A DNA stretch of 64,000 nucleotides from Dyella sp. SG609 (GTDB lineage Bacteria; Pseudomonadota; Gammaproteobacteria; Xanthomonadales; Rhodanobacteraceae). Positions 39,618 to 47,848 of this stretch are shown piece by piece (position 1 is the first letter of the stretch; every line of letters begins with the position of its first letter). The translations under genes and the position numbers were made by a program. The stretch is from the NCBI RefSeq assembly GCF_012275375.1, contig NZ_JAAZQJ010000001.1:1-64000 (forward strand), given 5' to 3'. Below the pieces are notes generated by a model. It saw only the letters and a program-made list of their open reading frames with translations. It ran no database searches and had not been told where the DNA came from.

Positions 39618-41045
39618 ATGCCTTTGACTACACAAGCCCAGGCGGTGGTGGATGCGTTCGGGCACCAGCCCGGCGTCACCGCGCAACAGCTGCAGAACCT
39701 GCAGAACACCCTCAACGGTTCGCCCGCGCTGACCCAGGAGGTCAACGACGCGGTGGCGGCGGGACACCTGCAGCGCATCGTGCCGCTGAACAATCCGCAC
39801 GCGGGCGGCGAATACAGCCCGCAGGACAAGGAAATGCGGCTGCCGCTGACGATGCTCACCTCGCCAGCGCACGGCAGCTACCAGGCCGGCGAAGCCACCT
39901 TCGTGCTGGGCCACGAGCTGCAGCACGGCTTCAATGCCGCCGAGAAGGCCCAGGCCAGCGCCAGGTTCGGCCAGGAACTCACGGCGGTGGCGCAGTCGCC
40001 CGGCCACCAGCACGACTACACCGCGCCGATCGGCAACCTCATTGCCGCCAGCCGGCGCGACGAGGCGGGCGCGGAGATCTCCGGCTGGAATGCGATCGTC
40101 AGCGCCGCGCAGAAGGATGCGGCGGACCACCATCGCCCGGCGCCCACGCTGCAGGACATCTACAAGCAGCAGCCGTTCCGCATGAATGACTTCATCGACG
40201 TGGACCGCAGCCACGTGCCGCCGACCTATTCGATGAAGCCCAACCTCGAGGTCGACGCCAACCTGCACATGGCGACGTCGGCGAAGAACCTCGAAGGCAT
40301 GGGGCAGAACTACTTCGACCGTGCCGGCGGCCTGGGCCACAACGGCAATTCCAGCTACGCCAACTATTACGGCGCCAACGCCATCAGCGACGCGATCCGC
40401 TTCGAGCGGCACTACAATCCGCCGCAGCCGGGCGTGCCCGCGCACGAGCTGCGGGTGGACATGGCGAATCTGCGTCTGAGCCCGAACATCGTGGCGCAGA
40501 ACGGCATCGACCTGGGCAGCAACACCACGCCCGTGCCTTATGTCGACCGCAGTTCCGGCACGTCGGTGGATGCCACGTTCCGGCACAGCGCCACCACGCA
40601 TACCTACCAGCCGATCGCTCCTCTGCCTTCCGGCGCGGAACCCGGCGTGACGCGCCTCGACCAGGCCTCGCATCCCGACAACGGCCTGTATCGCCAGACC
40701 CTGGACGCCGTGCACCGCCTGGACGCGCAGGTCGGCCGCCAGCCCGACGTCAGCAGCAACAACCTCGCCGCGGCGGTGGCGGTGCAGGCGCGCCGCGACG
40801 GCCTCAACGAGATCAACCACGTCGTGCTGAGCGAGGACAAGAGCAAGGCCTTCGGCGTGCAGGGCGACCTGCATTCGCCCACCAAGCAGATCACCGAGGT
40901 GGGCACGGCGCAGGCGGTCAATACCTCGGTCGCGCAGAGCAGCCAGCAGTGGCAGCAGCATCGCGCCGCGCAGCCGGAGCAGCAGGGGCAGCATCAGCAG
41001 CAGGGTCAGCAGAACCAGCAGGGTCAGCAGGCCCAGGCGCGCTGA
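39618..41045 (+). CDS. XVIPCD-containing T4SS effector with HExxH peptidase-like domain
   Basis: A 475-residue putative antibacterial effector of the Xanthomonadales killing type IV secretion system. The N-terminal domain has the zincin motif GHELQHG (His99, Glu100, His103), with an acidic RRDEAGAEISGWNA segment at 147-159 that could give the third ligand. From about residue 350 the XVIPCD secretion domain is recognisable: GLYRQTLDAVHRLDAQVGRQPD, NNLAAAVAVQARRDGLNEINHVVLSED, KAFGVQGDLH, then a Gln-rich tail (about 441-475). That domain docks on VirD4. It follows the probable immunity gene and is closed by a strong terminator. Substrate is unknown; peptidase activity is inferred from HExxH. 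Confidence 0.9.
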   Translation: MPLTTQAQAVVDAFGHQPGVTAQQLQNLQNTLNGSPALTQEVNDAVAAGHLQRIVPLNNPHAGGEYSPQDKEMRLPLTMLTSPAHGSYQAGEATFVLGHELQHGFNAAEKAQASARFGQELTAVAQSPGHQHDYTAPIGNLIAASRRDEAGAEISGWNAIVSAAQKDAADHHRPAPTLQDIYKQQPFRMNDFIDVDRSHVPPTYSMKPNLEVDANLHMATSAKNLEGMGQNYFDRAGGLGHNGNSSYANYYGANAISDAIRFERHYNPPQPGVPAHELRVDMANLRLSPNIVAQNGIDLGSNTTPVPYVDRSSGTSVDATFRHSATTHTYQPIAPLPSGAEPGVTRLDQASHPDNGLYRQTLDAVHRLDAQVGRQPDVSSNNLAAAVAVQARRDGLNEINHVVLSEDKSKAFGVQGDLHSPTKQITEVGTAQAVNTSVAQSSQQWQQHRAAQPEQQGQHQQQGQQNQQGQQAQAR

Positions 41046-41101
41046 ACGTCCCGCGGTAGTTGCCGACGCGATCCACGCGCTGGCAGGACAGCAGACTTAT
41101 C

Positions 41102-41131
41102 GAGGTGCCGCTAGCCGGCACCTCTTTTTTT
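41102..41131 (+). terminator. Rho-independent terminator of the effector operon
   Basis: GAGGTGCCG (41102-41110), loop CTAGC, CGGCACCTC (41116-41124), then a run of seven T (41125-41131). Textbook form, 57 bp after the effector stop. Confidence 0.93.
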
Positions 41132-41180
41132 CGGCTGCGCCAAGGCCGGGAATGGACGAGCCATTCCCGGCCTTGTGCAT

Positions 41181-42437
41181 TTACAGCGAGAAACGCAAGG
41201 CGCTGGCGCGCCGCTCGACCAGGCCCATGGCGGGCTGGTCCTGCAGGCGCAGGTCGCGCAGCTCGTACGGCGGTGCCACGCCGTGCAGGCTCGCCGGATC
41301 GAAGTGCAGGCGCAGCTCGCCGGCACCTGCTTCCAGCCACGCCGCCGACTGCGCATAGGCCACAGGAATCTGCTGGCCTTCGCCGCCGCGTGCGTACAGC
41401 ACGCCGGACACCGCATAGCGGCTGCCGCTGCGGATGTCGACACCGAGTGCGATATCCACGCCGCCATCGCCGGCGCGCCGCGGTTCGGCATTGCCGATGA
41501 AGCGCGCATCGGGCACCGCCACCGCCACCGCGGTGTTGACGTTGCGGCGCACCTCGCGGCCGTTGGCATCGGTGCCGGTCACGGTGCTCTGCACTTCCCA
41601 CAGGCCGGGCATGGAAGCCTGCTTCGCCGGGGTGGCCATGGCGACGAAGCTGCCGTCGCTGCGGCGTTGAAAGCTCAACGGCGTGGTTTCACCGTCGGGC
41701 GAGCGCAGCACGCCGGTGGCGGCGCCCAGTGCGCGCTGCTGCGCGCCGTCGCGCAGGTTCAGCGCCACCTGCAGGTTGCCGCCGAGCAGCAGCTCGGGAC
41801 GATCGGCCTGCGCTTCCACCACCAACGGGCTTTGCGGCTCGTAGACGTAGACGACATAGCGCCCGTGCGCCTTCGGTGCCTGTAGCGTGGTGCGTCCGGC
41901 GCCCAGTTCCGTGCGCAGCTGCAGCGCCATCGAAGCATCGGTGGCCTCCATGCCGGCGGCCTGCAACTGCGCGGTGTCGGCGACGTTGCGCGTGGCCGCA
42001 TTGCCGTCGAAGCGCTTGCCGCCCACCTGCAGGCGCAGGTCGGCCGGCTGCAGGCGCGTGCCGCCCTGGCCGGGGCTGAGGCGGATGATCGCGCCGGGTG
42101 CGGTGGTGGCGAGATCGACGCCGCGCTGCAGTTCGGTGTCGCTCACTTCGCGCCAGTATTCGCGGCTTTCGCGGCGCACCGCCTGCGGCGTGGCCTGCAG
42201 CGATTCGGTGGCGTTCAGTGCCCAGCTCACCTGGATCGGCTGCCGCTCTTCATGCACTTGCGGCGCGGCCGGCGCGAGCCGGCTCGATACCGCGGCGGTC
42301 GGGCTGGCCATGCGGGCATGCACCAGGGCGGGCACCAGGTCGCCGGCCTGCGCGGGCAGCAGGTTCTGCGTGGCGGCGAAGGCGGACAGGGGCAGGGCGC
42401 CGGCGAGCAGCGCCAGCATCATCGGTCGAATGCGCAT
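41181..42437 (-). CDS. Exported DUF4785 protein
   Basis: A 418-residue exported protein with a Sec signal (MMLALLAGALPLSAFAATQ). It is built of beta-rich, immunoglobulin-like segments (GRYVVYVYEPQSPLVVEAQADRPELLLGGNLQVALNLRDG; GLWEVQSTVTGTDANGREVRRNVNTAVAVAVPDARFIGNAEP). It matches the DUF4785 proteins common in Xanthomonas and relatives, often seen with secreted enzymes. No catalytic motif. It follows the lipase-like gene with 6 bp between them on the same strand, so they form an operon. Confidence 0.82.
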   Translation of the reverse strand: MRIRPMMLALLAGALPLSAFAATQNLLPAQAGDLVPALVHARMASPTAAVSSRLAPAAPQVHEERQPIQVSWALNATESLQATPQAVRRESREYWREVSDTELQRGVDLATTAPGAIIRLSPGQGGTRLQPADLRLQVGGKRFDGNAATRNVADTAQLQAAGMEATDASMALQLRTELGAGRTTLQAPKAHGRYVVYVYEPQSPLVVEAQADRPELLLGGNLQVALNLRDGAQQRALGAATGVLRSPDGETTPLSFQRRSDGSFVAMATPAKQASMPGLWEVQSTVTGTDANGREVRRNVNTAVAVAVPDARFIGNAEPRRAGDGGVDIALGVDIRSGSRYAVSGVLYARGGEGQQIPVAYAQSAAWLEAGAGELRLHFDPASLHGVAPPYELRDLRLQDQPAMGLVERRASALRFSL

Positions 42438-42443
42438 GGCGGC

Positions 42444-43313
42444 TTATCCCTTGATGTCGTTGGCGAGGATGGATTCCAGGCCGAAGCAGGCGCGGCGGCT
42501 CTGGTTGTGGTTCAGCACCGCGCCCCCGCTGGTGCGCTGCGTATCGCGGAACCACACGCTGCCGGCGGCGGAGGAGCTGCTGCAGTTGATGAAGCCGTCC
42601 GAGCAGCTGTCCAGCCAGTTCTGCGTGATCTCCAGGCCCACGCTCTGCGCATAGCCGCCGCAGTAGCTGTCGCCGTTCCACACGGCCGAAGTCACGTCGG
42701 TGCCGACCACCGCGCGGAAAGCCACCGGCAGCGCAGGGCGGCCGGCGGTACCCAGCAGGTTCTGCTGGTTGTAGGTGGCCATCCAGCTCACCTGCTGCAT
42801 GCGCACGGCGTCGTTCTGGTAGCCGAGCAGCCAGCCCAGCGCCGACTCGAATACGTTGCCGTTGATCACCGCATCGGCCAGCGGCGTGCCGGCGCTGGAC
42901 GGTGCGATCGCATTCACCCGCACGATGCGGCGGATGATGTTCGGATAGCGTGCGTCGTAGGTGGGATTGGACAGGATCCAGCGCATCACGTTGCCGCCGT
43001 TGGAATGCGTGATCACGATCAGGCGGTCGATATTGCGGGCGTTGATGAAGTCGGTGAGCTGCTGCGCCAGGCAGCCTGCGGCGCGGTTGTCCCACATGTA
43101 TTGTTCGAAGTCGCAGTTGACGACGAGCAGGTTCTGCTTGTCGGTGAGCCCGTTGCGCACGCCTTCGACCATGGCCGATTGCCAGTAGTCGTTGGCCGCG
43201 TCGGTCTGCTTGCCGGTGCCGTGCACCAGGGCCACGCCGGTGGCTGCATGGGCCGTGGCGCAGGCCAGGCCGAGCAGCAGGATTCCCATCAAAGTTCCGA
43301 TCGAACGTCGCAC
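42444..43313 (-). CDS. Exported lipase-like alpha/beta hydrolase
   Basis: A 289-residue exported hydrolase with signal peptide GTLMGILLLGLACATAHAA. GVALVHGTG is the oxyanion strand and IVITHSNGGNVMRWIL holds the nucleophile elbow with Ser in HSNGG. Cys residues (CDFEQYMW, GCLAQQL, YCGGY, CSDGFINC, ACFGLE) suggest disulfides in the mature protein. GTG 43313 is the start: GGAGG lies 8 nt upstream. Longer readings extend through the promoter. Paired with the DUF4785 gene, it probably acts outside the cell, possibly through type II secretion (inference). Confidence 0.85.
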   Translation of the reverse strand: MRRSIGTLMGILLLGLACATAHAATGVALVHGTGKQTDAANDYWQSAMVEGVRNGLTDKQNLLVVNCDFEQYMWDNRAAGCLAQQLTDFINARNIDRLIVITHSNGGNVMRWILSNPTYDARYPNIIRRIVRVNAIAPSSAGTPLADAVINGNVFESALGWLLGYQNDAVRMQQVSWMATYNQQNLLGTAGRPALPVAFRAVVGTDVTSAVWNGDSYCGGYAQSVGLEITQNWLDSCSDGFINCSSSSAAGSVWFRDTQRTSGGAVLNHNQSRRACFGLESILANDIKG

Positions 43314-43660
43314 GTCAGTTCCCTCCTTGAGTGGGCGCATGGCGTGCAGCCATGCGCGGGTATGGCGTCCGTGCGGGACGAGCGGTGTCGTCGGGAACGG
43401 CGCGCCTGCGAGCCGGGCGCGCATGGAGAGCGATGGCGGCGATGCCTGGTGCCGGCTTCCATGCGGACGTAGGGCTGAGCGCGGGGAATCTAGCCGGCGG
43501 ATCGCCACGGATTCTGTGAAGCGGTGCGGCTATCTTCGTTGCAGCGACATGTCACGCACGCAAGGTGCCGCAACTGCGGGGGCGGCGTGAGCAGGCCGTG
43601 ATTCTGCAAGTTCTCGCGTTTCGAACGTTTTGAACGAGGCGCGCCGGCGGGCGAAGGTCT
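43314..43660. other. Intergenic region, 347 bp
   Basis: No convincing gene in either direction. It should hold the promoter of the lipase-like operon. The only structure I see is a tandem 9-mer, GTTTCGAAC (43618-43626) followed by GTTTTGAAC (43627-43635), 26 bp past the DNA-glycosylase stop. Confidence 0.5.
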
Positions 43661-44287
43661 TCAGGCTCGCTGCGCTGCCGTGCCGGAGACGTAGCGATTG
43701 CCGGGCACGTACCAGCGCCACGGGAAATCCTTGGCGACGCTGATGCCGATGCGCGAGCCGCCGACGATGCCGGCCGGCGGCGCGACGCCATCGTCGACGA
43801 CGGTGTAGCCGTCCTTGGCGCTCACCAGGTCGATACCGTCCTGTTCGCCGTCGATGCCCAGTGCTTGTGTGAGGCGCGCCGGGCCGCGGCACAAGTCGCG
43901 ATCGAGTGCGCAACGCGGACGCGCCGCACGCATCCGGGCCAGGCCGTGCATCGGTTCCAGCGCGCGGATCAGCACGGCGCCGCCGGCGCCTTCCGGACCG
44001 CATACGCAATTGGCGCACCAGTGCATGCCATAGGTGAAGTACACATACAGATGTCCGGGCGGGCCGAACATGGTCGCGTTACGCGGGGTCTTGCCGCGAT
44101 AGGTGTGCGCAGCGGGATCGACGGCACCGGCATAGGCTTCCACTTCCACGATGCGGCCGGCGCGGCCATCGGCGGCGGCGAAGATCTTGTTGAGCAGCAG
44201 CGGCGCTACGGTGACCGAAGGGCGGTCGAAGAATGCGCGCTGCAGCGGCGTGCCGGGCCAGTGGATCGATGTAGCTTTACGGGCCAC
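43661..44287 (-). CDS. DNA-3-methyladenine glycosylase (AAG/MPG family)
   Basis: A cytoplasmic base-excision repair enzyme (208 residues) that removes alkylated purines. The AAG fold shows in IVEVEAYAGAVDPAAHTYRGKTPRNATMFGPPGHLYVYFTYGMHWCANCV (catalytic Glu in EVEAY, intercalating Tyr region YFTYGMHWC), then GAVLIRALEP, LCRGPARLTQALGID and SRIGISVAKDFPWRWYVPGNRYVS. GTG 44287 is the likely start, overlapping the CYTH gene end by 11 bp, with AGGGA upstream. The larger reading to 44626 is a shadow over CYTH. Confidence 0.9.
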   Translation of the reverse strand: MARKATSIHWPGTPLQRAFFDRPSVTVAPLLLNKIFAAADGRAGRIVEVEAYAGAVDPAAHTYRGKTPRNATMFGPPGHLYVYFTYGMHWCANCVCGPEGAGGAVLIRALEPMHGLARMRAARPRCALDRDLCRGPARLTQALGIDGEQDGIDLVSAKDGYTVVDDGVAPPAGIVGGSRIGISVAKDFPWRWYVPGNRYVSGTAAQRA

Positions 44288-44780
44288 GCGTTTCGTCCCT
44301 TGGATCCGATGTGAAACGCGCTGCCAGTGCAGCGCCCGAATACGCGCTGTCGTGGGTGATCTCCCTGCCGGCGAAGCGTGGAGGAACGTAGTCCGCCGCC
44401 GCCTGTTCGCTGTCGAAATCGATCTCGAAGATCGCCAGCGCGGGTGATGAAAGGTAGATGTCGATGGCGCCGCCCTCCACGGCGTAGCGTTGCTTGTGCA
44501 CGCGCAGGCCGGGCAGGGCGCGGAGCGCCAGATATTCGTCCGGCGACAGGTAGAGGTTGGTGATCGGATTGGCCAGCGTATCGCCGCGGCCGTATTTCTT
44601 GCACAGCTTGTAGACCACCTCGCCATCCGGCGCCTCGATGCGGCGCAGGCGCAGCAGGCTTTGCTCGATGTAGCAGTCTTCGATGCGTCGGCAGGGCAGG
44701 CGGGTGAGCTCGGGCAGGCGCGAGGGTTCCACCAGCCAGCGCCGTTCGATTTCCGGCAGCGAATATTTCGGCGGTTTCAT
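44277..44780 (-). CDS. CYTH domain (triphosphate tunnel metalloenzyme) protein
   Basis: A 167-residue CYTH-family phosphohydrolase-like protein. The signature ExExK is replaced by EIERRW at residues 10-15, a known variant of the bacterial branch. The tunnel residues follow: QSLLRLRRIE, VVYKLCKKYG, IDIYLSSPALAIFEIDFDSEQAAADY with the final ExExD-like IFEIDFDSE, and FAGREIT at the end. Such proteins hydrolyse inorganic triphosphate or similar. It is 5 bp downstream of the PadR gene, and its end overlaps the glycosylase start, giving an operon. Confidence 0.88.
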   Translation of the reverse strand: MKPPKYSLPEIERRWLVEPSRLPELTRLPCRRIEDCYIEQSLLRLRRIEAPDGEVVYKLCKKYGRGDTLANPITNLYLSPDEYLALRALPGLRVHKQRYAVEGGAIDIYLSSPALAIFEIDFDSEQAAADYVPPRFAGREITHDSAYSGAALAARFTSDPRDETRGP

Positions 44781-44785
44781 GCGCG

Positions 44786-45394
44786 CTACGGGTCCTGGCC
44801 CTGGCCCAGCGAAGCCTTCCAGGTTTGCCAGGTTTCGAGATAGTCGGCGCGGTTGAGCGACTCGGCGAGTTCGCTGATAAAGCCGTACTCGGCTTTCAGC
44901 AGGACAAGCCGGTAGTCCTCTTCGATCAGGAAGATCCATGGCACGTTGTCGCGCCTGGCCTGGTCGAACATCGACTCGATGGTTTCGATCTGCGCCTGCA
45001 TGGCGGTTTGCCGCTGCAGCAGCAGTTCGACGGCTTCGCTGGGTTCCATCACGCTCAACAGCGACAGCGCCACGCCGAACTGCGGGTATTCGTGCTGGGG
45101 CGTGGCGGTCCACTCGCGCATCCATGCGTAGAGCTCGTGCCGGCCCAGGGTGGTCAAGGCGTAGACCGTCCGCTCGGGCCGCGAGGTATCGCGCAGGGTT
45201 TCGTGCTCGACGATGTAGCCGGCCTTGAGCAACTGCTCCACCACCATGTAGAGCGAGCCGCGGTTGTACTTGATGTTGCGGTCCTTGCCGGTGTCCTTGA
45301 GCCGCTTGCCCAGCTCGTAGGGGTGCATCGGACCGGTCAGCAGCCAGGCCATGACGGCCAAAGCCAGCGGATTGGACACTTTTCGACTGCTCAC
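44786..45394 (-). CDS. PadR family transcriptional regulator
   Basis: A 202-residue PadR regulator with N-terminal HTH LALAVMAWLLTGPMHPYELGKRLKDTGKDRNIKYNRGSLYMVVEQLLKAGYI. A C-terminal helical dimerisation part follows (AVELLLQRQTAMQAQIETIESMF ... LVLLKAEYGFISELAESLNRADYLETW). It heads the operon with CYTH and the DNA glycosylase. Upstream direct repeats TAGTTGAT support autoregulation. Confidence 0.9.
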   Translation of the reverse strand: MSSRKVSNPLALAVMAWLLTGPMHPYELGKRLKDTGKDRNIKYNRGSLYMVVEQLLKAGYIVEHETLRDTSRPERTVYALTTLGRHELYAWMREWTATPQHEYPQFGVALSLLSVMEPSEAVELLLQRQTAMQAQIETIESMFDQARRDNVPWIFLIEEDYRLVLLKAEYGFISELAESLNRADYLETWQTWKASLGQGQDP

Positions 45395-45438
45395 CGGGCC
45401 TCCTGTCGCTGCCGTAGGGCAGTGTCGGTGGCTCGATG

Positions 45439-45466
45439 GTTGAGATCAACTAGTCAGCATCAACTA
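45439..45466. promoter_or_regulatory. PadR operator repeats in the divergent promoter
   Basis: ATCAACTA occurs twice, 14 bp apart (45445-45452 and 45459-45466). GTTGAGATCAAC (45439-45450) makes a dyad with the first. The block lies 45 bp from the PadR start and 22 bp from the GrpB-family start, so it may control both. Confidence 0.65.
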
Positions 45467-45473
45467 TTTAGCC

Positions 45474-45479
45474 TATAGT
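45474..45479 (+). promoter_or_regulatory. -10-like box close to the GrpB-family start
   Basis: TATAGT ends 8 bp before the ATG at 45488. If used, the transcript would start within a base or two of the ATG and be leaderless. No clear -35 is seen. Confidence 0.4.
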
Positions 45480-45487
45480 GCCGGCCC

Positions 45488-46075
45488 ATGATCCCGAACC
45501 CGCCCGCATCCGATGCCCCCGACCTGCTGCGCCGGCGCGTCTTGGTCGAGGCCTACGATCCCGCCTGGCCGCAGCAGTTCGAGCGCTTGCGGCAAGGCAT
45601 CCAGGCCGCGGTCGGGGACGCCGCCATCGCCATCGAGCATGTCGGCAGCACCTCGGTGCCGGGGCTGGCGGCCAAGCCGATCATCGATATCGACGTGATC
45701 GTGCCGTCCCGCGCCGGCATGGCGGCCGCGATCGAGCGGTTGGCCGGGATCGGCTATCTGCACGTCGGCGACCTGGGCATCGAAGACCGCGAGGCGTTCG
45801 AACCGCCGCCGGGTTCGCCGTCGCATCACCTGTATGCCTGCGTGCGCGGCGGCGTGGCGCTGGAAAATCATTTGAAAGTGCGCGACTACCTGCGCGCCCA
45901 TCCGGGCACCGCGCAAGCCTATGGCGAGCTGAAACTGCGGCTGGCGGATCAATACCCTTACGAGCCGTTCCGCTACAGCATGGGCAAGACGGATTTCCTG
46001 CTCACCATCCTGAGCGAGGCAGGCTGCCGCGCCGAAGACCTGCGCGAGGTTCGCCGCGTGAATACCGGCAGTTGA
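45488..46075 (+). CDS. GrpB family protein (UPF0157)
   Basis: A 195-residue nucleotidyltransferase-like protein. The family block is HVGSTSVPGLAAKPIIDIDVIVPS near residue 55-78: GSTSVPG and the D-x-D of PIIDIDVIV give the NTase-like site. SHHLYACVRGGVALENHLKVRDYLRAHP follows, typical of GrpB, then YSMGKTDFL. Cellular role unclear. It has almost no leader: the -10-like box is 8 bp upstream. Divergent from the PadR operon. Confidence 0.92.
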   Translation: MIPNPPASDAPDLLRRRVLVEAYDPAWPQQFERLRQGIQAAVGDAAIAIEHVGSTSVPGLAAKPIIDIDVIVPSRAGMAAAIERLAGIGYLHVGDLGIEDREAFEPPPGSPSHHLYACVRGGVALENHLKVRDYLRAHPGTAQAYGELKLRLADQYPYEPFRYSMGKTDFLLTILSEAGCRAEDLREVRRVNTGS

Positions 46076-46211
46076 GATACGCGGAATCCTCAACGAGGAT
46101 CGGCGGGCAGGCGCGATGCACCACCGCTTTGCGGCACGACTGGCTTTGCGGATCCCGCGCCGCATAAGCGTGGCGCGGGACCATAAGTCCATCGTTCAAG
46201 CCAGATCGCCC

Positions 46212-46790
46212 TTAGAGTGGCAATACATTGAAAATATACGTGCCGCTGGCGCTGATCATCCCTTGCGCCGAGTTGCAGGTGTCGTTCAAATTCAGGGTGC
46301 CGTTTGCCAGCAGCGGAGTCAGTACGACATTCCCGGTGGCGGATGCGCCCTTATAGAGACCATCGGTAATCGTGCCGGTCGATACGGTGACGATGTTCCC
46401 GTTCACCACATTGGCGCTGCTGACGAAGCTGTAGGTGCTGGTCTGGCCGTTCGCCCAATGCAGCACGCGCGTACCGGGGCCGCCGCCAAGCAGATCCAGG
46501 CAGGAGGCCGTGCGCGAAATCTGCGCCTGGGCCGTGGCGGGCATCAAGATCGGGGCCGAGGCATGAATGCATACCGGAAAGTTGTCCGCCGTGGTGACGG
46601 TCAGCGGGTGCGGCGTATTTGTCAGGCCGGGCGCAAAGCTCACGGTCTCCGTACCGGTGCAGCTGACCAGGTTGGCGGCTTGGGCCCGCACGGGTGTCGA
46701 TAACACCAGGATGACCGCAAGCCAGGCAATGACGATCGGTGCCAGGCGAAGCCCGAGCCATGCCCGGGACGAAAGGGTGCTTATGAACAT
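46212..46790 (-). CDS. Exported hypothetical protein
   Basis: A 192-residue exported protein I do not recognise. The signal is APIVIAWLAVILVLSTPVRAQAA. The mature part is rich in Thr/Ser/Asn and beta-like (TETVSFAPGLTNTPHPLTVTT; YSFVSSANVVNGNIVTVSTGTITDG), with four Cys (SCTG, VCIHA, SCLDLL, TCNSAQ) that may form two disulfides. ATG 46790 follows AAGGAG. The longer reading from 46979 is untranslated upstream DNA. Monocistronic. Confidence 0.75.
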   Translation of the reverse strand: MFISTLSSRAWLGLRLAPIVIAWLAVILVLSTPVRAQAANLVSCTGTETVSFAPGLTNTPHPLTVTTADNFPVCIHASAPILMPATAQAQISRTASCLDLLGGGPGTRVLHWANGQTSTYSFVSSANVVNGNIVTVSTGTITDGLYKGASATGNVVLTPLLANGTLNLNDTCNSAQGMISASGTYIFNVLPL

Positions 46791-47086
46791 GGCGATCTCC
46801 TTCTGGCGCGCCGTGGCGGAAGGAAGCGTGCGGATCGCGGGCGCTCCGGCGGGTCCGCAGCGGTTATTGAGAAACACATGCAAGCTTGTGCCGCCAATGG
46901 CCGGTCGACCATGCGGATATAAATCGTCCGATCCGGGCGGCCCGCTGTTAATACTGCAAATGGAATTACCTGCGCGCATCGCGCCATGGGTGCTGCGGCA
47001 TTCCGCGAACCGGGTGTGAAAACGGGCTGCTTGCCAAGTGACGAAGACGTCGGCGTGAGCGCGGTCGCTTCAGCGGGAGCGTCCAG

Positions 47087-47848
47087 TCATCCCATGCTGT
47101 CCAACCGCAACCGATGCCGGAACCGCCGGCTCACCCGCAGCTCGGTGCCGTCGGCCAGCGTGAGCAAGGCGTCGCGCGTCGGCAGCAGGGCGAACCTGCG
47201 CACGCGCTCGAGCGCGACGATGGCCGAGCGGTGGATGCGTGCGAAGCGCGCAGGATCGAGACGCTGCTCGATCCCATCCATGCGCGCATGCAGCATGTGC
47301 ATGCGCGGGCCGCAGTGCAGGATCACGTAATCGCCGCTGGCCTCGATCCAGTCGACCTCGTCCACGGGTATCCACAGCGTCCGGCCGCCCTGCCTGGCCT
47401 CGAAGCGGGTCAGCCATGCACCGCCGGGCGACGCGCCGGCATGCAACAGGCGCAGCAGCTTGTCGACCTGCTCGCCGGCCCGTTGCTCGTGCAGGCGGTG
47501 CCGAGCGATCCGCAGCGCTTCGTCGAAGCGGTCGTCGTCGATCGGCTTCATCAGATAGTCCAGCGCATGCACGCGGAACGCTTCCAGCGCATAGGCATCG
47601 TAGGCGGTCAGGAAAATCACCAGCGGCAGCTCGGCAGGATCAAGCTTCGACAACATCCCGAAGCCATCCATGCCGGGCATCTGCACGTCGAGAAAGAGCA
47701 GGTCCGGGCGCAGGGCGGCAATCCGCTCCAGCGCGGTCTCGCCGGAGTCGGCTTCGCCGACGATCTCGACGTCGTGCGCCCGCCGCAGGCACACCCGCAC
47801 GCCGCGGCGCGCCAGCGGTTCGTCATCGACGACAAGCACGCGGATCAT
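47087..47848 (-). CDS. LytTR-type response regulator
   Basis: A 253-residue two-component regulator. Receiver motifs are VLVVDDEPLARRG, LFLDVQMPGMDG (phospho-Asp near 55) and DYLMKPIDDDRF. The C-terminal LytTR DNA-binding domain reads VDWIEASGDYVILHCGPRMHMLHARMDGIEQRLDPARFARIHRSAIVALERV, AlgR/LytR type. Its ATG overlaps the kinase stop (ATGA at 47845-47848). Targets unknown. Confidence 0.95.
   Translation of the reverse strand: MIRVLVVDDEPLARRGVRVCLRRAHDVEIVGEADSGETALERIAALRPDLLFLDVQMPGMDGFGMLSKLDPAELPLVIFLTAYDAYALEAFRVHALDYLMKPIDDDRFDEALRIARHRLHEQRAGEQVDKLLRLLHAGASPGGAWLTRFEARQGGRTLWIPVDEVDWIEASGDYVILHCGPRMHMLHARMDGIEQRLDPARFARIHRSAIVALERVRRFALLPTRDALLTLADGTELRVSRRFRHRLRLDSMG

Noticed and set aside
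38987-41045. Search for T4SS structural genes (virB/virD4) beside the effector
   Set aside because: No neighbouring gene encodes a VirB-like protein. The effector operon appears to be an orphan relative to the apparatus, which must be elsewhere if present.
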